DNA of 64,000 nucleotides from Plasmodiophora brassicae (GCA_039704465.1 JASFAU010000004.1:1302001-1366000); one strand, 5' to 3'; shown: positions 22,701 through 33,503, numbered from the stretch's first letter. The notes: generated from the sequence alone by a model not told the origin. Made by a program: numbers and translations.

Positions 22701-23257
22701 GCCCACGACCCGGTTGTCGGGGCCCACGTGGAACACGGGACGCACGGCCGCGTCGCCGAGGAATTGCTCGCCAGAGATCACACTGGCGAACGACACCGCC
22801 TGGCCCTGCAACGAACGGATCGTCCGCATCGGCGGCGACGACAGGCTCTGCGAATTGGGCGGCGTCAGCGCAGGGCGGCCGGGCGGGGCACGCAATGACG
22901 GACGCTGGAGGACAGCTGAGCGATGACGTTCGTGAACCCGAGATCGACGGCCCTGAGGATCGCGAGCGCCTGCGCCGTCGGGGAGAACACGTCGTTCGAC
23001 CAGGTGTGCAGGGGCAGGCCGCGGTCGCTCGCCGCCCTGTTATCGTTCACCCGTCAGCACCGCTGGCCCATCGCAAACGCAAACGCGAACACCGACTGCC
23101 TGGCGCCGGCCAGGAAGGCGGTGACGAACGGCGTCTTGTTGGGCTCGGCGACGATCACGGCGATCTTGATGGCGCGCGGGTCGGTGCAGGGGCAACGCGC
23201 GTTCCGGAACAGGCGGTCCTCGACGGCGACGACACCGTCGTCGTCGTCATCTGCCAT
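19785..23257 (-). CDS. Class C-type seven-helix receptor with two tandem periplasmic-binding-protein ectodomains
   Basis: Exons are 23257-22904, 22847-21445, 21396-21098, 21049-20342 and 20281-19785 (about 1080 aa). The ectodomain holds two copies of a PBP type I sugar-binding fold. Copy 1 ends with F-L-V-D-T-Q-P-Y-L-Q-G-Y-L, and copy 2 with F-A-V-D-Q-N-A-F-L-Q-G-Y-L, the typical C-lobe motif of Peripla_BP_4 proteins. Seven membrane helices follow (about 20940-20100), with W-I-P-R-E-F-N-E-T-R between helices 5 and 6, as in GABA-B-like receptors. The cytoplasmic tail carries a coiled coil (L-Q-L-Y-T-L-R-S-E-N-L-A-L-K-K). No clear signal peptide precedes the first lobe, so a 5' exon may be missing. 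An in-frame TGA at 23056-23054 sits inside a 24-nt GT...AG segment (23060-23037). Confidence 0.83.
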
Positions 23258-23590
23258 GCGGTCTGTCAGTCGCGACCCCCTGTCCCCGCCGACGTCCCGC
23301 GTCACGACATGGTTGTGATCCAGTCACTGGGACTGCATGACGCCCTCCGTTCAGGCGGACGACGACGACCTCAACAACGGCTCCAGACGTATTGATCAGG
23401 TCTGCCCTGGGGCACACGGGTGCGGCGGTCGTTCGAGGGAGTGTGGGTTATATATGCATTCAGACAGAGACGGCTGCTATCGCAGAAGGTCGGCCTGCCA
23501 CTTGGCGAAGTCGACCTTGTTGGGCCTGGTTCGGGTCGGGGCGGCCGTGTCGCGGGCAGACGGTCGTAGCGCGATCTGGGCACACACGAT
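23258..23590. other. Intergenic, putative promoter of the receptor gene
   Basis: The minus strand has a TATATAA element at 23454-23448, about 190 bp upstream of the receptor ATG. Any missing signal-peptide exon of the receptor would also have to lie here. No other feature was seen. Confidence 0.35.
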
Positions 23591-24222
23591 TCAGAACACG
23601 GGGCGGCGCCGCGTCGAGATGGTCCCCACCAGGTCGACCAGCTGGACAATGTCCTCGGCAGGTCCGCCCAGCTGCGTCGTGGCGGCGTGACTTGCCAGGT
23701 GGATCGCCTTCTTGACCGACTTCAGGTTGATCGAGTCGAGACTGGACTCGGTGAGGACAGCCACGGCCGCTCGGGCCTCCTTGCCGTCCTCGATATGCTT
23801 CTGTGAGCCAGTCCGGTCACGATTCTGCCTCGACGTGCCGACTGTGGGCGTACGGCTGCCATGGAATGCCAGGCGAACAGCCGAATGTAATCGGTGTAGG
23901 AGACGACGTCGTGGCAGGACGATTTGGCCACCATGGCCAGCAGGTCTCGCAGCTCCTGCACGTCGTTGAGAGAGGTCATCCCCAAGTTCTGGGATAGAAG
24001 CCGGTACAGGTCGTCAATCGTGATGGACCCCGCTATCCCATGCCGATGTCAGCTCGGACCGAAGCGCGGGAATCGATACCTCGCGCGGCCCGTCGTACAA
24101 GCGCTCGCATCGAACAGGCCGAACAGGGTCGTGACCTCCATCAAATCGGTCGCGTCGAGGTGCTTGTACTTCCGCGCAAAGCTCGGCTCATGTCGGGCGA
24201 GAAGCGCCATGGCGTTCGCCAT
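23591..24222 (-). CDS. EF-hand calcium-binding protein
   Basis: Exons are 24222-24099, 24032-23854 and 23800-23591 (170 aa). The first intron splits a canonical-looking EF-hand loop. Joined, it reads D-A-S-A-S-G-S-I-T-I-D-D, with D1, S3, S5, G6, I8 and D12, preceded by an L-F-G-L-F helix and followed by L-Y-R-L-L. A second, degenerate hand spans D-V-V-S-Y-T-D-Y-I-R-L-F. The C-terminal 60 residues are helical and alanine-rich with no known motif. A calcium-sensor role is inferred from the loop alone. It is oriented like its neighbours, the receptor and MscL. Confidence 0.68.
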
Positions 24223-24320
24223 GCCTGGCAGGGCGGCGCGGTGGGATCCGGACGCACCCACCATCGCCCCCGGGCGGGCAGTCGTCACTACTCGTACGCC
24301 AGTCGATCTCGTCGTCCTAT

Positions 24321-24341
24321 CGTTACGGCAAGACCGTAACG
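24321..24341 (-). repeat. Perfect 8-bp stem, 5-nt loop downstream of MscL
   Basis: CGTTACGG (24321-24328), loop CAAGA, CCGTAACG (24334-24341). It starts 15 nt after the MscL stop codon, so it would be a hairpin in the MscL 3' untranslated region. Confidence 0.75.
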
Positions 24342-24355
24342 GGACGCTCCACAAT

Positions 24356-25280
24356 TTACTCGACCTTCTTCATCTCAACGGCATCGTCTTCAGGGACACC
24401 ACCACGAAGGCTGGATGTGCAGTACCGGCAGCGGACAGCGCTGAGGCTGATTCGGCTGGCGAATCGGTCAGAAACGGGGACGCGGGCGCCAGGTCACGGG
24501 TGCAGCGGATCCGACCAGGTACAGAAGGGGCAGATCCGAGTCGCCGGTCCAACGCCCTGGACTCTCTCTTCCTCGGTAAACGCGTGGTTGTACACTGGTT
24601 CGCATGCCGGGTTCAATCTGTGCAGGACGAGTACCTCGCGCGATGGCGAGTACCTTTCGCAACGATGTAGACGGCGAGGACGAGGATGAATCCGTTCAGC
24701 AACGCGTGTAGGAAGGCGCCCCAGTTCCTTCCCGGGGGCGTCAGAGCGCTCATCAGGCACACGGCTTGCAAATAGCAACGTACAGTATGACCGCCCCGGC
24801 TTTAGACGCTGAGTGAAACGCGCTTAAGAGCATGCGTCGTCATGTTGATGGGCGCCGAACATACCTGCGTCGGCGTTGTCGTAAAAGCAGGTCAGCGGCC
24901 CGCTTCCGCACTGGAGCACGATGAACATGTTCTTCAGGTCCCGCTCGATAGCTTGCACGAATCAGGACGTCAGTACGGTTGGTTCGGGTTGTACTTCCAG
25001 GCGCGCTCCGTTACGAAGAATGAACGCCAGGATTGGGGCGACGATATGGTCGGCGAGCGCCCGGACGAGGTTCGAGAAACAACCGGCAACAACCTATGGC
25101 TACCGTCTCAGCACCCAGCATGTACCCATCCTGCCGAAGCGTGTGGACCAATCCCATCGACATGTCGAACACCTTCCCGGTGCCGACCAGGCGCCGCAAC
25201 TCGCCGAACATCGTGAACGCTTTCTGACGGGCCACGCGCTCGAACCGCGTCTCCTCGTAGTCGTCATCCGCCATGTGCAT
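24356..25280 (-). CDS. mscL: Large-conductance mechanosensitive channel (MscL) with C-terminal zinc ribbon
   Basis: Exons are 25280-25149, 25093-24995, 24943-24865, 24764-24654, 24594-24498 and 24440-24356 (200 aa). Helix 1 reads across an intron as F-D-M-S-M-G-L-V-V-A-G-C-F-S-N-L-V, like the V-x-D-L-A-V-G-V-I-I-G-A-A-F pore helix of MscL. It continues H-I-V-A-P-I-L-A-F-I-L, with the conserved proline. Helix 2 is W-G-A-F-L-H-A-L-L-N-G-F-I-L-V, like the second MscL helix. After it comes a paired-cysteine tail, C-P-F-C...C-R-Y-C, also found on some bacterial MscL proteins. MscL opens under membrane tension to release solutes in osmotic downshock. Two acceptors (at 24944 and 24765) are not CAG. 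The second methionine (25274) is an alternative start. Confidence 0.85.
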
Positions 25281-25756
25281 CCCGCCGAGACAACGCGGCC
25301 GGCCGCCCAAACAGCAAACGCGATCAACAGGCTTGTCGACCAGCTTCAGACGCCTCGACGAAAAATAACAATGTGGTCCAGTGGCCACCCCCAGGCCCAG
25401 GTCGACCTGCGATTCGCAGGCGACAGCGAATGTCGTGCCAGGGCGGACAGGACCCGCAGGCGAGGGGCCGTCCGGTAGTCGGAGAACGTCGTGCGGTTTA
25501 TTCGCTAGTCAATGGTGGGTGGCCCGAAACGCGCGCAGGCGGCAGGCAGGGGCGGGCCGGTCGGTCGGCGGCGGGCGTCGGGGGGACGCCGGCGGGCGGA
25601 GGCCGCGTCCGGGGGGGCGCGTGCCTGGGGCAATGCTTGGCGGTCCGTGATCGCCGCTGGGCGGGCGGGTGCCGATGGCCCGGGATTAGAAGTCACCGCC
25701 GCCGCTGCACACAGCGCGGGCAAAGTCCGAAACGCGCCTCGCCTGGTCGACCGGCG
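25281..25756. other. Intergenic, GC-rich divergent promoter
   Basis: It lies between MscL (minus) and the FHA-FYR gene (plus). Positions 25540-25640 are extremely G-rich (many GGCGG and GGGG runs). Open frames here lack coding signs. Confidence 0.45.
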
Positions 25757-28700
25757 ATGGCGGCCGTCGCGTTCGCCAAGCTGCTCGGCGACAACAACTT
25801 TGTGCACTATGTCACGAAGGAGACGCTGACCCTGGGGCGAACCGCCGCGCAGTCGGACGTCGTCCTCGGCGACAACAAGAACATGTCAGTGCGGTGCACC
25901 GCGTGGGTCGATCCTCGCCCGTGACGTTCGTGACAGATCGCGGTGTCATGCCCGGATCGCCTGGAACCCGGACACGTCGTCATTCGAGCTGACATGCCTG
26001 TCGAAGAACGGGGTCTTTGTGGATGGGCAGTTGAGTGGGCCAAGCAATCCTCCAGTGCCCCTGCATAGTCGCACCCTCATTCAGGTGGGCGCCCGTAGCG
26101 TGCTCCGCCGGCTCGCCCCTCTCAGACGCTTCTGGTGCAGATTGGGCCTCGACTGATATACTTCCTTCTGCCCAAGTCGACGTCGACGACAGTCGCAGTG
26201 GATGGCGAAGGGGACGTGTCGCAGAACCCCCCGCGTGGTCTCCAAGTCAACACTGACCAGGCAACCACTGGCAAGAAGTGGAACAGGACGAAACGAGAGC
26301 GAATCAGGATGGCGCTTATGCGCTACGGGTACGTTTCGTACTGCAAACGATCTAGTCCAGTGCATTGAACGCACCAAGGTTCGGTCGGTGGGACGCGCTC
26401 GCTGGGATTCTAGACGATCGGGACTACTCTCTGGTCAACGTCCAGGTCTATTGCTGTCAGCTGGTGCAGCAGCTGATTGCCAGCTGCGATGACGCGGCGC
26501 TGGCCGCCGGCCTTCGAGAGTTGCTGAGCACTGCGCCCGTTGCGATGCCCGATGAGGACAACCCAGATTCCTCGTTGGTCGACTGGTCGTCGTTGCAAAA
26601 GAATGCCAAGAAGTGGGCGACCAGGCTGATCCTTCTTCACGTACGTAGCGTTCTGCTCCGCCCCCAACTCGTCCAGTAACTCGAGTGTCATTTAGGAACT
26701 CAAGACAGCAATTGACATGTTCGGCGAGAAGGAACTGCTATCAGACATCGGCACCATTAAGGGTGTGCTTGCGTTCGCTCCTCGGGCGACGAATCCGAAT
26801 CCATTCTGATGCCATGGTCAGGTCGTCCACTTGGAGGTCATTGGGGGCGCCAGGAAGATCTCGATCTGTGCCGTGGAATCTATCGGCACGGGTTTGGTGA
26901 ATTCAACGCCATTCTCAATGACGAGGCGCTCTGCTTCAAGGGTCGATGGGCGAATCGCCAAGGTTTGAAGCGGCCGGTGGCGTTAGGCGTACTGAGTGTC
27001 ACCTGAATGGCGTTCGCAGAGGGTAGCAAAGCGGAAGCCGAGGAGGAGAAGGAAGATGATGACGTTTCACAAACTGGTGTCACGGCGCTGGACTCGGAAG
27101 CGGGTCCGCCTGCTGCTCCTGCGGGGACGGCTGCGGCTCAGCCGGTATCCTCCTGTGGATCTACCTGTATCTGCAAACGTTTAATTGCGCTCTCCAGGTG
27201 TCCGAAGGCCAAGGCCTGCCCGAGTGGCCGCAGCACTTAGCGCTGATCGGACGGCTTAAGCGGATCCTGGACCTTCTGCGCGTCAAGATTTCGAAAAACT
27301 ACAACGGCTCGGTGTTCAAGAACGGCGGTGGCATCAACAAGCGGAAGATCGACCAGCTCGGATCGGGGGCAGATATGTCAACGCCCAAGAAGGTGGGTCG
27401 TGTCCAAAGACGAGTTCGTGAGCGGGAACTGATTCGTCGACTATCGCGTAGACCAAGCTTACGGCTTCGCGGAAGAAGTCTTCAACAAAGAAACGTGTGG
27501 ACAGCTCCTGGACGATCAAAGATCAGGTACGTGCGCTTTCGGCAAAGCAATCCGAGGGTTGTAGCCGGGCTAACATCGGCATGCAGGCCGCCTTCCAGCG
27601 CGGCATTGTTGCTCAGGGTCACCCCCCTTCGTGGAACGTGTTCCGTAATGCGAACCCGTCGCTGGCTGATAAGCTGGATGCGGAAATGGACGACTACTAT
27701 GACAAGTTTATCGAAGCCGTTGATCGGACAGTTGTAAGTTCAGCGTTCCGACGGCTGATCCGTGGTCTAACCCAACATAACAGATCGATTCGACAGTGGA
27801 GGAACCCTCGGAACAGGCGCCGGATGGTGACGGGTATGTGTTTCAGGTTGACGTGGTATGGCCGCCTGCTGACCTTCGTCTTTTCCAGGGACGAATCGAT
27901 GACGTTTACCGTGGGTGTCGCTGTGAAGATAAAGGAGCGCATCGACCTGTTTGACATCGTAATTCCAGTTGTGGTAGCGGAATTCTGATCAGAGGTGGCA
28001 GGTTTGATCGTATGCGGGACATTTTGGCTGTGGGAGATCTGAGGCTACTACACGTTCCGCCGGACCCTGCTCTCTCAGGATTCTACCAATCATGGGCGGG
28101 CGAACACGATCTGCAATTCGTCAAAGGTGTGGTCGAGCATGGCATCGGCAACTGGGCGGCGATAATCAAGGACCCGAATCTTCCGCTGCTGTCAAGTCTT
28201 CACGGTCTGCCGGCCGACACGAAGATTCTGTCCCGGCGTCTTCAGGTACGGTTTGCTGGTCCGCGTGACCTGATCCGTTCTCCAATGGGCTGGTTTGGTT
28301 CAGCAAATCTTGTCGGCGGTCGGCCTCGATCTCGACGTCCCGCCTCTAAAGTCAAAGTATCAACCGCGTCACCCTGGCGCAAGTAGGAACTCGCGTTTGT
28401 TTAAAAGGGTACATAAGCCTGATGTTATGCCTCACAGAACCAAGTGATAGTGCAGAAGGCCCTGGCGCTAAGCAGTCTGGAGCGATCCCATCGCCAGTCG
28501 TATACGACGCCGATGGTCGTGTTGTTCTTCCGATCCAGGTCACGTCCAGCTTGAGACTCTTGTCCCTCGGTCTGAGGCATGCGTTCTGTTGTGCGCCCCG
28601 TATCTGATCCCACTCTGCCCGCAGGGACTGTCGTAAATGGACGCGGTTTCCGAGATGGCAAGCATGTGTTTCCCATCGGGTTCAAATCAGGTAACAAGGA

Positions 28701-29505
28701 CGCCGACGTCTGCCTTCTGGCTGCTGATGTCATCGCGTTAGAACGGGACTACCCGTCGCTTGTCGACCCTGCTCGACGGTGTAAATACGTGTGCGAGGTT
28801 ATCGAGGGCAGAGATGCCCGCAACGAGCCGTGTGCACAGTTTCGAGTGATTTGTGCTGATCTCCCTGATGAGCCGATCGTGGCGGACCGGCCCACCCCCG
28901 TCTGGAAGCAAATCGAGACAAGGTTTGAGCGGGAGGCCCCGTATCGCGTGACATTGTGTTGACACTGGAGATACAGGTTGGACAGCAAGCGCAATACGAG
29001 CCGAAAGAGGTCAACGATCAATGGCATGGAGAAGTTCGGTCTGAACAACCCTCTGGTGGTATCCCTGCTGTCGGAAAGCGCTGGCGCCGACGGCGGCAGT
29101 GCGGGCAACCAACAGGCGCGCCCGATGGAACCTACCGTGTCCCATCAGTCGACAGAGCCTGCGCCACAGAACGGGCATGCCAGTGACTCGTCACCCCCGG
29201 AGTCTGTATACGACGACTCGTACCGGGAAGACCAAGACGTGGTCATGCATGATCGACTGCCGTTTGGTGGGCCTCGGGTGGCGGGGAAGGAGGCTGTCCG
29301 GTCATTGCCTGCAACGATGCCAATGCCCATGGCCGTAGACTCTGATGACGACATTGACGACGACGACGATGAGAGCCAGTTTGACGATGACCCAGGGGAA
29401 GACGCTGACGCTGACGATGTTGGCGACGACGATCAGGAGGACGATTCAAGTGCAGACGAAAGCAGTGGGCTGGAAAGCGACCATGGTCGCATAAGCGAAC
29501 TGTGA
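25757..29505 (+). CDS. Chromatin-associated protein: FHA, SANT-like repeats, FYRN and FYRC domains
   Basis: Firm exons: 25757-25884, 25937-26084, 26141-26328, 26379-26640, 26696-26762, 26822-26941, 27020-27144, 27198-27392, 27452-27526, 27587-27733, then about 27784-28245 (joints unresolved), 28304-28382, 28438-28569, 28625-28690, 28742-28922 and 28977-29505. The N-terminal FHA domain (phosphothreonine binding) shows N-I-S-R-C-H-A-R-I, K-N-G-V-F-V-D-G and L-I-Q-I-G-P-R-L-I-Y-F. Two or three SANT-like blocks follow (R-Y-G-F-G-R-W-D; Y-R-H-G-F-G-E-F; V-E-H-G-I-G-N-W). FYRN (G-R-V-V-L-P-I...F-P-I-G-F-K-S) and FYRC (W-K-Q-I...F-G-L-N-N-P) are each split by introns that rejoin in phase. The C-terminus is strongly acidic. 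FYR pairs occur in MLL/ATX methyltransferases and TBRG1; no SET domain is present here. Confidence 0.8.
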
Positions 29506-29761
29506 AAGCGTTGGTCACCATAAACTATCTTGTTGATTTCTGAGCACCGCAATGGTCCCTATCACATGGTCGTCTCGTCTCTAACGTTTCAGGTGTCAGA
29601 AACATCTTCCGCAGGCATTGTATAATAATCGTGTGGGCAATACGGGATTGGCAAGCCCCTCCATCTGCCGACCCTACACGGGTTGTACTGCGGTTTCGCC
29701 AAGGCGTGCTAGCATCACAGATCGAGGCCAGATATTTCGGGACGAGAGCACCATCAGGCGA

Positions 29762-31109
29762 TCACCATTCCAGAGAAGGGGCTCGCGAGTCCCCCGGCGT
29801 ATCCGACGTTGCTTCTTCCATTCGTCGCAACTGCCTGGCTGATCCGATGGCCGTCATCGGACGACCTTTGTTTAAACCTTCCAGCAGGACGCAGGCCTTG
29901 CAGGTCGTGGCACTCGTCATATAGCCGCACTGGGCGCATGCCTTCAACTAAGCGCGATCCAATACGTCAACGAGGCACAGAGAGCGCCGTACGACAGCCG
30001 CTACCGTTTGTTTCTTGCGTCCAGCGGTCTGGACCCTGAGCTGTTCGGCGTTCCGGATGATATTCAGGATGGTCCTCGAATCGGTCCGTTCGAGGTCCTT
30101 GATGAATTCGCGCGCATACCCACGGTACGCCTGGGGTGCATACGTGCATTCCGTGGAGAAGTAGTCCAGCTTGTTCAGGTACGCGTACATGACGATCTCC
30201 TTCTCGTACGCGTACTTGAAGGGCTTGCAGCGAGAGATGGACGAATCCACACCAGTGACAATGTCCACGCAGCGACCTGCCGAGACCTGGTCAGCGTGCA
30301 GAAACAAGGCGATGGCAATTGGGCGCAAACCTAATCTAGCGATGTCCCCACGAAGAAGGTTCATCAGAACGGTCTCGGCGACATCGTCCGCATTGTGACC
30401 AGTGACGACCTTCGTAGCGCCAATCAGCGCGGCTCCACGATCAAGCGCCTGCACGAGTACGTTAAGAACCACAAACAGCGATGATGATGTCGGCTTGTTT
30501 GACCTGTCGCCTAAAGACACCACTAACGACAACATGAGCGAGTGTGACCATCAACAAAGAGAAGTGACACGTGTACCAGAACGTGCAGTTGTTCCTTAGG
30601 CCAACTTCGGCAACAATCTCGTCCATTGTCCATCCATACAGGTCCGCGTACGAAAGCACCTGTGCGTTCTAATGTCATCGACCCGCATGAACAATATGTT
30701 ACGCGGCGATACCTTTAGGGGCAAGCCGTACTCCTCCCTGTTTCGCTGAACCGTCGCTAGCGAATCATCGCGGTAACCACGAATGCCTTCGTCAATCGAC
30801 AGCAGCGTCAGATTGAGACCATAGTCTCTCTCTCTGTTGAGCTTGCTTATCACATGGATCAAGACGGTGGAATCTAAACAGTACAGTGTCGGTCCGATCG
30901 TGGAATTGAATTGCGGACTCCTCACCTTTTCCTCCGGAGGCGCCAATAGCGACGTGGTCACCGCGCTCGAATAGGCGGTTCGCCACGACCGTCGCATGGA
31001 TCTCCTCCTCGAAGAGCTCAAAGAAACAGGCCGTACAGACCCGCGACCCATCGGCCGGGCGCCGCACCTGGGCCTTTGCCCGCGTACAGCGTTCACAAGG
31101 CAGCGGCAT
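29762..31109 (-). CDS. ctu1: Cytoplasmic tRNA 2-thiolation protein CTU1/NCS6
   Basis: Exons are 31109-30926, 30873-30713, 30659-30577, 30522-30504, 30448-30331, 30276-30035 and 29947-29762 (330 aa). With CTU2 it thiolates U34 of Lys, Glu and Gln tRNAs, using sulfur from URM1. The N-terminal C-x-x-C pairs (C-E-R-C, C-T-A-C) are present, as is the PP-loop S-G-G-K-D-S, completed across intron 1. The catalytic cysteines follow in N-C-T-F-C-G-V-F-R-R-Q and after G-D-I-A-R-L-G. The C-terminal zinc ribbon is C-A-Q-C-G-Y-M...[10 protein letters not shown]. Exon 4 is only 19 nt yet encodes G-V-F-R-R-Q of the conserved core, confirming it. The start is 120 bp from the NOG1 start on the other strand. 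Confidence 0.95.
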
Positions 31110-31228
31110 GTGGGCCCCGTTGTTCGGGGTCCGTGGCGGACTCCGTGACGCACCTGACACGGCGTTCTGCTCGACACGTCTTCGTGGCGGCCAGGGACAC
31201 TGCTTAGCCACGGCTGCCTGCCTCCACC
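31110..31228. promoter_or_regulatory. Short bidirectional promoter, CTU1 and NOG1
   Basis: Only 119 bp separate the two opposing ATG codons, so both transcripts must start within it or inside the neighbouring gene. Both genes serve translation, so shared regulation is plausible. No TATA element is obvious. Confidence 0.55.
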
Positions 31229-33431
31229 ATGGTCGTCTACAATTTTCGGACGCTGAAACCGGTGCCGTCGTCGAATGAGCTGCTCGACATTGTCCTGTCG
31301 CGGACGCAGCGCAAGACGGCGACGCAGGTGCACAGGCGGTTCAGCATTGCCCGCATTCGACAGTTCTACATGACGAAGATCAAGTACACGCAGACAACGT
31401 TCCATGAGCGTATCAGCGCGATCGTCGACGAGTTTCCGCGCCTGGATACCATTCATCCGTTCTACGGGGACCTGATCAATGTTCTGTACGATCGCGACCA
31501 CTACAAGCTGGCCTTGGGCCAGCTGAACATGGCCCGGACCCTGATTGACAACGTCGCCAAGGACTACCTTCGTCTGCTGAAGGTGCGCAATGATGCCAGT
31601 GACGATAAGGTTGTACCTCCTAACCGACACGTGCTGACGGCATAGTTTGGCGATTCGTTGTACCGATGCAAACTGCTGAAGCGCGCCGCGCTGGGTCGGA
31701 TGGGCACCATCACGAAGAAGCTCAAGTCGTCGCTTGGATACCTGGAGCAGGTCCGTCAGCATCTCAGCCGATTGCCGAGCATTGACCCGAGCACTCGAAC
31801 GCTGCTTCTGACCGGGTACCCCAACGTGGTACGTTTGCCTGCGTGTCCCGTGCCCGTGTCGAATGTCCATTCACAATGCTGCCCAGGGCAAGAGCTCCTT
31901 CATCAACAAGGTAACGCGCGCCGACGTTGACGTCCAGCCGTACGCGTTCACAACCAAGTCGCTGTTCGTTGGCCACATGGACTACAAGTACCTCCGGTGG
32001 CAGGTCATTGATACGCCCGGTATCCTCGGTACGCGCGCGCCCGAGATGCCTCGTTGCGCTGGACATACGCTGACCGTCAGTGGGCACAGACCACCCGCTC
32101 GAGGATCGTAACACGATCGAGATGCAGTCGATCACGGCGCTGGCGCACCTGAACTGTGCCATCGTCTTCATCCTGGACGTGTCCGGCACGTCCGAGTACT
32201 CGATCGCGCAGCAGGTCAGCCTGTTCAAGAACATCCGCCCGTTGTTCGCCAACAAGCCGCTGGTGCTCGTTGCCAACAAGGTCGACATCCAGACGCTGGA
32301 CGCGCTGGACGACGAGGACCGCGCCCTGATCGCGTCCGTCACCGAGGACGGCAAGATCCCGCTGATCCCCATGTCGAACGTCGCCGGCGACGGCATCAAC
32401 GACGTCAAGACGCAGGCGTGCGACCTGCTCCTCGAGCATCGCATTTCGGCGAAGCTTCGCACGAACAAGGTCGACTCGATCCGCCATCGGATCAACGTGG
32501 CGCGGCCGGTCGCCCGCGACAACAAGGAGCGCCCGGTGCACATACCGGCGTCGGTGCTGGCGGCGCGGGCGGCGGGTGCTGCTTCCGAAGCGATGCCCGT
32601 GGAGAAGCGGCGTCTGATGCGCGAGATCGAGGCGGAGAGCGGCGGCGCCGGCGTGTTCAACTTCGACATGCGCATGCACTGGGACCTGGACGACGCGACG
32701 TGGACGCAGGACGGCATCCCCGAGATCTGGAACGGCAGGAACGTCGCCGACTTCTTCGACGCCGACATCGAGGCGCGCCTGAACGCGCTCGAGGCCGAGG
32801 AAGCGATCCGGTGCGACGACGAGGACGGGTCCGGCAGCGAGAGCGACCTGGACCCGGAGCAGAAGGCGCTCGCGCAGGCGATTGACAAGAAGAAGCGCAT
32901 GCTGAAGATCAAGGCGCGCGACGTGCGCACCATGAACCAGCCGCAGCTGCCGCGAACGAAGCAGCCGGCCAAGTCCATCGACGAGTTCGCCCAGCACCTC
33001 GAGACGATGGGCCTCCCGTCCGACAAGGTACGCGAGCGCACGCGCGGGCGCAAACGCGCCCGGCACCCGCCGGCGGATGCGATGGACGTCGAGGAGGACA
33101 TGGTCGACGACGAAGCTGCGCCCGCCTCGGTGAAGATTGCCCGGGTGCGGTCACGGTCGCGAGCGCGATCGATGACGCCCGGCAAAGAGAGCGCCTTCAA
33201 AGACGAGAAGTACGTCTGCGTCCGTTGCACAACGCTTTCTCTGTCGCTAACGGGTCGCTGTTGTTGTTCGCACACAGAGCGCAGGCGCGCGCCCGCAGGC
33301 TGGCCAAGATCGACCAGCGGCCGTCCAACCGGATGGCGCGGGCCGGCGAGGCCGACCGCGCCATTCGCGACGCCAAACCAAAGTGGCTGTTCTCCGGCAA
33401 GCGCGGCATCGGCAAGACCGACCGTCGTTAG
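31229..33431 (+). CDS. nog1: Nucleolar GTPase NOG1 (GTPBP4)
   Basis: Exons are 31229-31582, 31646-31828, 31887-32028, 32090-33209 and 33278-33431 (650 aa; yeast Nog1 is 647). NOG1 is an essential GTPase of 60S ribosome assembly. G1 is completed across intron 2 (G-Y-P-N-V followed by G-K-S-S-F). [19 protein letters not shown] and N-K-V-D-I follow in order. The conserved N-terminal helices start at M-V-V-Y-N-F. The C-terminus has the family's basic ending, [13 protein letters not shown], restored by the last intron. It has a long, largely intron-free fourth exon and a strong third-position G/C bias. Confidence 0.97.
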
Positions 33432-33503
33432 AACCTGCACGACGAACGACGACGCATCGCAGCAGAATACACGACCAGCAGCCAGCGAAAGCGACCCAGG
33501 TGT

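Noticed and set aside
31764..33440. 558-codon open frame on the minus strand
   Set aside because: It is antisense to NOG1 exons 2-5, crosses NOG1 introns, and has no domain sense.
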